DNA from: Metallyticus violacea
Taxonomy: Eukaryota > Arthropoda > Insecta > Mantodea > Metallyticidae
Assembly (NCBI GenBank): GCA_030762175.1
Contig: CM060830.1
Span: 48,950,001 to 49,014,000 of the forward strand
Direction: 5' to 3'
DNA: 64,000 nt
In this document: positions 58,363 through 64,000 of the stretch, piece by piece
How the letters are laid out: every line of letters begins with the position of its first letter
How positions within the stretch are numbered: the first letter of the stretch is position 1
The notes under the pieces: model-generated
What the model saw: only the letters and a program-made list of their open reading frames with translations
What the model was told of the DNA's origin: nothing
Databases searched by the model: none
Position numbers and translations under genes: made by a program

Positions 58363-58461
58363 GAGATGCTTTGTCTGATGTGATTATCGGTAACTGTGAA
58401 GACGAAGTATGCAAACTTAAAAGAAATACGAACGTGACACTCTCCTTTAAAATAACACCTG
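58363..58461 (+). CDS. NPC2/ML-domain secreted lipid-binding protein, exon 2 (gene continues beyond the window)
   Basis: The first two bases complete the split Gly codon from exon 1. The exon then encodes DALSDVIIGNCEDEVCKLKR and NTNVTLSFKITP. The CEDEVC spacing (Cys-x4-Cys, Cys38 and Cys43) is the second conserved ML cysteine pair. KRNTNVTLSF matches the LKRGTNVTI.V.F beta-strand of NPC2, with an Asn-Val-Thr glycosylation site. The exon ends in phase 1 at G|GTAAGC. About 90 further residues with the later cysteines are expected; I found no third exon before 64000. Exon phase, spacing and motif together make the family call firm. Confidence 0.9.
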
Positions 58462-60073
58462 GTAAGCAATATAAAGTTTAATTTACTAAACCTAAAACTC
58501 CATATAAACGTACAATAACTTTAGATATTAATCTCACTACAGTTAAGATCAAATATTTTGATATTCTCTATTACTTAATTAAACTTTATTATATTCTGTA
58601 TTTTTGAGTAGAATCTCTCTATATGGTAACTGGATACTTAAGCATACAATTTACTTTTAATTTCGGGTTTACTTACTGGTATGTAATTCAATTCAACAAA
58701 CCTCTTAATGTATGCTTTAAAGGTATGTCTTTTTTTGTTGTTGTTGTTATTATTATTATTATTATTATTATTGTTATTATTATTATTATTATTTTCTTTT
58801 CATTTTATAATTCTTCAATTAAATAAGTAAAACACTTGAATATAAGAGATAATATATTGATTAAATTAGTATATGACTAATACAGTAATATTAAAATCAA
58901 TTCTTTTCAGTTGTTTCCGTTAGTCCATCCTTTTTACGCACCGACGGCTATGTTGTAGCTCAGCGCAGCACACACTATAACAACAGACTGCGCTGATATC
59001 TATAAGTAGAAAGTCAGTCGTAATTTGCAGCTACAAAAGCTAGCATTATTTCTGTCTGTGTGTTATTACAACGAGGTTATTTGAGATACTGGTTGTCTGA
59101 GATGTGCAGCGGCCAAAACCGAGAAAAGGGAGATACATTCGCACAACGTAAATTTGATATATTTTTAGTACTTATATTTTAACTCAAAGCATAAAATGAT
59201 ACTGTATTTAAAACTGATACTAATAAGAACTAACATGTGCTATGAGAAATATTGAAAACGATGCCCCTCAGCAACAGTACGTTGCTGGCATCTCAGTAGG
59301 ACATTTCTATATTTCATCTAACTTTTCGTCTGTAAGAACTCGGCAGTTTGGAACATGCTTCTTGTCATTGAGAAATCCTATCTCTTAATTTTCCAACAAG
59401 TTGGCGAACAGTTTCTCTACTTGGAAAAGGATTGTAAAGCATAATCACCCGCTGAAAAAGCTTCCCTGAAACTAACTCCTACCTACATATGTTTTAACGA
59501 ATGGCTTCTTCCAGTATGCAACTGTGCCCGTAACTGAAATAACCTTACTGTATAATCAGGTTTAAGGTTAAATTTTCTGTAGTGTACTGTTTTGAAATAT
59601 TATCACTATTACAGAAAAAATAGATGAGTCTACATCAAGAATACGAAAAAGAGACTTAAATCAATATTAGGGAAGAAAATTAAAGAACTACTGAGCAGAG
59701 CTGCTAATGCAAGATGACAGAAATATTGTTACCCACTTTGAACAACTCCTATTATCGTATATTGTACATGTGTTATTACTAATCAAAGAAAATAACTGAT
59801 ATTTTCAATAGACATGAAATTTGCTAAGCATGCAGTGCAAAGTTAAATCTCTTTCGGAAAATCATTTACCCCTTGTATATTCCACATTTTCCTTTAATTG
59901 CAGATTTAACTCAATTTGCTTGTAATTTTTCTCTACCAAGAAATAAAGTCAGTAATCTGATGACGTCATCTATTAAGATTTTCTATCGCTAGTACGAATT
60001 TTACTTCAAAATTCTATTCATTTAAAAAAAAAATATTACTGAATAGTGGCAATAGTTTCCTTCCATTAATCTC
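58462..60073. other. Intron 2 start, unassigned
   Basis: Apart from the triplet microsatellite I recognise no gene or repeat. Confidence 0.45.
58736..58795. repeat. (TTG)n/(TTA)n microsatellite
   Basis: About 60 bp of GTT then ATT triplets with one interruption near 58771. Confidence 0.95.
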
Positions 60074-61790
60074 ATTTATTTGTTTATTCATTTATTTATT
60101 CGTTTTATTGAGTCATGTGCGTAACAAGCGAAGCTGTAGATTGGCATGAATCTATTCATTTGTGAAATTATAAAACAAGTGCACAGAGTTACAAAAAATA
60201 TTTAACAAACATTTTAACAATATAAATTAACTAAAGATATATTAGGGGTTTCAAATTTTTCTTTAAGCTTATAACTTTGGTTTAATTTATGATTTAATTT
60301 ATTTATTGCCATGGCAACTTATATATCTCAAATCTACATAATTAAACCATTGTTTTTATTTAGTTGATCTAACATTGGAAAATTTTAATACAATATTTAC
60401 CTCTTGTAAAGTGATAATGTGTGGCTAATCTAGAACAATGCTTGTTTGTTTCTATTTTAATATTAATAAACAGTTTAAAACATTTATACATATACGCTAA
60501 TGACTATTAAAATCTCTTTACTTATAAAAGGTTAAGGGTTTACATTATAAACACACAGTTTCAGCACGTATAGTTTATTTATACATGAGTACAGGGCACT
60601 GTTTAATAATGTTAAACCTCCGTTTTTACTACTGGAGCATCATAGGCAATGGGGCACTGGTGATACATGAGATGAAATAATAAATTAGAAAAGGAATTTT
60701 TTAAAAGAAAGAAAGTAAGAAAGGCCTAAGTTTAGAGTACTTCCCCAGTATTTGCCGTTTATGAGGAAAACCTGGAAGGAAAAAAAAAACAGTCAAGCAG
60801 AACGATCCTGAAGGGAACCGAACTCCATGCCTCCTGCTCATGAATCCGTGCTAACCCACCTTGGCTACCCTCTCGGTTTAGAGAGGAAATTATTCTACCA
60901 CTAACATTGTAGCAGAAAATTCTGAAATATTCATAAAAAAATTAACACATTTCATGGTTTACTTATAGAGACCAAGCTGTAATGTACAGTTTTTCAGAAA
61001 GTTGTTTACTTTCATTAACTGTGAAAGAATTGCATTATAATGAATCAAATTCAAGATAGAGTTTTAAAAAGATATTTTCACTCACAACTTCTCTATACAG
61101 TAGAAGAATTCATCCATTTGAAAAAAGAAATATTCTAACTTATATTAAAATAGTTTTTCCAGACATGTAAATTTATACAAAATGTAAATATATTCTTCCT
61201 AAGTGTAACAATGCATGTAATGTCATTCCTTACGACTCAAGAGTTAAACTAACTCAATGTAAATGTCAACTCAAATATAGGATCTATGGATAGAGTGATA
61301 TACGAGATAATATAGTACCCCCAAGAAATAAACATACTGGTATTATCTGCAGATACGGTCTTAGATTCGCTTTTTAGACTGCAAGGTAAATCACAGATAA
61401 ATGTCAAAATGAGCTTAGGATTCAGTATTGAGCTTTGGGAAACATCAAATTTAGGTAATCCAGCAATTGGCCTTATTAGATAAGAATTAATTGATCCTAT
61501 CCAAGGCCTTAGCCAAAGTACAGTAAATTCTTATTGGAATTTTTTTAGAGCTGATTATATTTCAGTAGTTTTAAATGTGACTCCGCTAATTATAAACCCT
61601 CTCTTAAAGCAAGCTGAACTACTGACAAAATATTAAATCAAGATAGCGATTGCATATAGCCTTCTCAATAACCTTGAAAAATGCAGTTAAAGTGAAATGG
61701 GTCTGCAACTTCTGTAGCGGAGAGCATACATTTATAATATTTTTATACAAAAGCTGAAATACAACCTGCCCTCAACATAAATTTTAGCCA
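60074..61790 (-). mobile_element. Non-LTR retrotransposon relic
   Basis: (TTTA)n at 60074-60100 could be the 3' tail of a minus-strand LINE. At about 61750-61320 the minus strand reads FFKVIEKAICNRYLDLIFCQ (the usual SKVFEKA.YNRL block). After a deletion it continues ILNPKLILTFICDLPCSLKS and then ADNTSMF, equivalent to the ...INDLPCSLKS.....FADDTS block. The ADD catalytic box has become ADN. The stretch between the RT part and the tail is unreadable, and a SINE lies in it. Treating tail and RT as one element is inference. Confidence 0.65.
60602..60880 (-). mobile_element. SINE family B (copy 6)
   Basis: Old, diverged minus-strand copy: tail (GGTTTAACATTATT), body GCCTAAGTTTAGAGTAC and CATTTATGAGG-like parts in inverse order, and a damaged tRNA head near 60830-60880. 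Confidence 0.85.
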
Positions 61791-64000
61791 CCGAGAAATA
61801 AACCAAAACCAGACATTAAACACTAATGAATTTATTTATCACTAACTTCTTTATATAAATGAACTTAAAATTGCTTTAACTTTACCTAAATACAAGAAAT
61901 GTTTGAAGGTCTACTTCATTGATAAATATTACAACTTATTTAACACTCTTAACAAACAGTTTCCTATTGGAATCCAAAAGACATGATTCAGTTATACTTC
62001 AAGTATTTTACAAAAGCATGAACGGTTTTGCAATCCATACAACTGTAGTGTGCATTATATGTATACATTGTCTAATTGCAATAATAAATAATAAATACTA
62101 CCACCAACCATTACTTCAATTATATTAAATTAAAGCTTAAACATATAGATAAAAATAAACTTATCAGTTATTTTATTTCTTTTACATTAATTGTGCCTGA
62201 TCTTCAAAATTCACCTACGTGAAATTATTTATAACCTTTTATCTTAGAGTTAGTATATAAAATAGTGTATTGATTAATACACCATAATCCATAGGTGTTG
62301 ATGGATTAGTGATCCACTCATGCTATATATGTTTAACTTTCTACCCCATATTAATATCATTAAGTTTTCTATTCCTGTGTATTTAAATTCCCTTCTCTAT
62401 TACACCATCTAATCTTTTCTCCACCGTTTATCTTTAATCTTTCCTAAATAGGTTCCCATTGATTTTATATTTTTGACTCCTTTTATTCCCACAATCTTAC
62501 TAATTTATATGCCCTTCTTAATTTTCCCATTTTCCCTGTCTTGCTTGTTGTGTCCCCCTCAGTATTTAATACACAATAGAAGACATTATCTAATTCACCA
62601 CACATTTGGACAACCAACAGCTTTACATACACTCCTTAATCCTTAAGTCCTGCTCAATTTATCACAAAGTTCAATGTATTTCTCTTCACCCCAACCTTTT
62701 TTTACCACTCGATAATTTTCAATAAATTTTAATAAACGCCATATATTTTAATATCTACAATTTTAGATCTTACTTCTGTCCTAAAGCCTATACTTTTGTA
62801 ATATTTATTTATCCAAAAATCACGCATACCTATGTTTTCCACAATCTCTTTTATCTTAAGGACCCCAGACCGATTCCATTCAAGCTTTTCCTGTTCATTA
62901 AAACACTCTTAACAATTCACTTTCTTTCGACATATTCATTCTTTATAAATATTTCATAATATTTCTATTAGCTTATCCTTACAAATAAGGCTATATTATT
63001 GGGAGACAAAGCTAACGCTTCTTTACAAAATGCTCTATTAATTACGACCACATCTTTTCAACTATCATCAACAGAACTTCAATTCTATATAACAGTGTAG
63101 CCTCTACTAGATTTACCGAATATAGTACAACCATCTGACTTTAAAAAAAAAAATCGTAAAATAATAAATGGTATGACTCCTCCAAATGTGCCATACATAA
63201 ATGGTCATTGTCTTTGTGGGGAAAATAGTTCAAATGTGCATAAAGCAAGAGTTTGTGCTAAACTCATAATACTTAAGAAATTATTATATTCGTCAAGATA
63301 TGAGCTTTTAAATCTGCTATTGTACAGATTTCTATTTTAAGTGGTTCAAAAGCTATGTCTCTGTAATAAAAGAGAATTTTAATAAATTTGGCGAATTTTT
63401 CCATGAAAGATATTACTCCCTATTCATGGTAAACAAAAGTTGTACAAGGAAAAAAGTATTAAAATTCAGAAATAAAAGGTAAATAGTTCTAATTTTCCCT
63501 CCGATTTTACATGAAATCATGCGTGTGTGTAGTTTTCGTGGGTATTAACACTCCCGTGCTGCAACAAAACAAAGTCCCTAACTTTCGTTAAACTATGAAT
63601 TTTTGTTTATAAAAGCTGTCAGTAAATGTAATTATATTTTGTTACTGGTTTGTTGGCACTAAAATATTTAAACTTTCCCATTTTTAAATTGTGAATTCGT
63701 AGATTTTTCACCTTATTTTGTGTAACAGTTGACATATATATCGAAGCAACCTTACCTTTTTCTGTGCAACCAACAACGTCAGGAATACATTTTCATTTCA
63801 TTTGGCACTATACACGAAATATTTCACAACTTAGTGGAATGAAACTATTTTCCCTTTTTGACCCATCTGTTTCTCTCCGTTGTGGCCGTAACCGGCGCAT
63901 ATAACGACACTTTTAAAAGACTGCGAACATAGATAGGCATACTGCACTTCCAGGTCAGTGTGGTAAACATTGTAACTAAATATAATTTCCCCGAAGAATT
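61791..64000. other. AT-rich DNA, no element recognised
   Basis: Presumably still intron of the NPC2-like gene. Short frames show no recognised motif. Confidence 0.45.

Noticed and set aside
58462..64000. Third NPC2 exon inside the window
   Set aside because: I looked for the later ML motifs (Pro-rich segment and remaining cysteines) after an AG and found none.
1..64000. Prokaryotic features (operons, CRISPR, phage, IS elements)
   Set aside because: Spliced exons, SINEs with TSDs and metazoan transposon families show the DNA is from an animal; no direct-repeat/spacer array is present.

Overview
The window looks like non-coding, AT-rich DNA from a large animal genome, almost certainly an insect and probably a hemimetabolous one such as a cockroach or termite relative (inference from the transposon mix, not proven). 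The clues are spliced exons with GT/AG borders, many decayed mariner, DUF4817-type, PIF/Harbinger and non-LTR elements, tRNA-derived SINEs with target-site duplications (TSDs), and microsatellites. Nothing looks bacterial: there are no operons, ribosome binding sites or CRISPR arrays. Most long open frames are repeat read-through.

The one host gene I can support is an NPC2/ML-domain (MD-2-related lipid recognition) secreted protein on the + strand. Exon 1 (38237-38315) encodes the signal peptide and first ML cysteine. Exon 2 (58363-58461) carries the C-x4-C motif and an N-glycosylation site. They are joined in phase by a 20,047-bp intron, and the rest of the gene lies beyond the right edge.

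Layout. 1-6.6 kb: SINEs, a 772-bp uninterrupted (TATG)n tract and a DUF4817 transposase relic. 8.7-10.3 kb: a mariner (-) with a nested SINE. 11.3-11.9 kb: a MITE-like inverted-repeat element. 15-19.9 kb: mariner and DDE relics and a hammerhead-ribozyme-like structure. 20.6-27 kb: two non-LTR reverse-transcriptase relics and several SINEs. 28-37.7 kb: a degenerate ~140-bp tandem array, mariner relics, an unclassified dispersed repeat and an internally deleted DUF4817 element. 38.2-58.5 kb: the NPC2 exons and intron. The intron holds a second copy of the tandem array (interrupted by a short insertion carrying a second hammerhead-like motif), the inverted partner of the dispersed repeat, SINEs, reverse-transcriptase and mariner relics, a THAP-like fragment, and a HARBI1-like gene cut by a 1.28-kb mariner. 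58.5-64 kb: AT-rich DNA with another LINE relic.

Nested insertions give a relative chronology: HARBI1 before mariner, mariner before SINE, LINE before SINE, dispersed repeat before SINE, tandem array before the hammerhead insertion. The most interesting signal is the pair of hammerhead-like structures at 18.6 and 39.9 kb, which share a long outer stem, a GUH triplet, a CUGAAG core and GAAAC at matching places.
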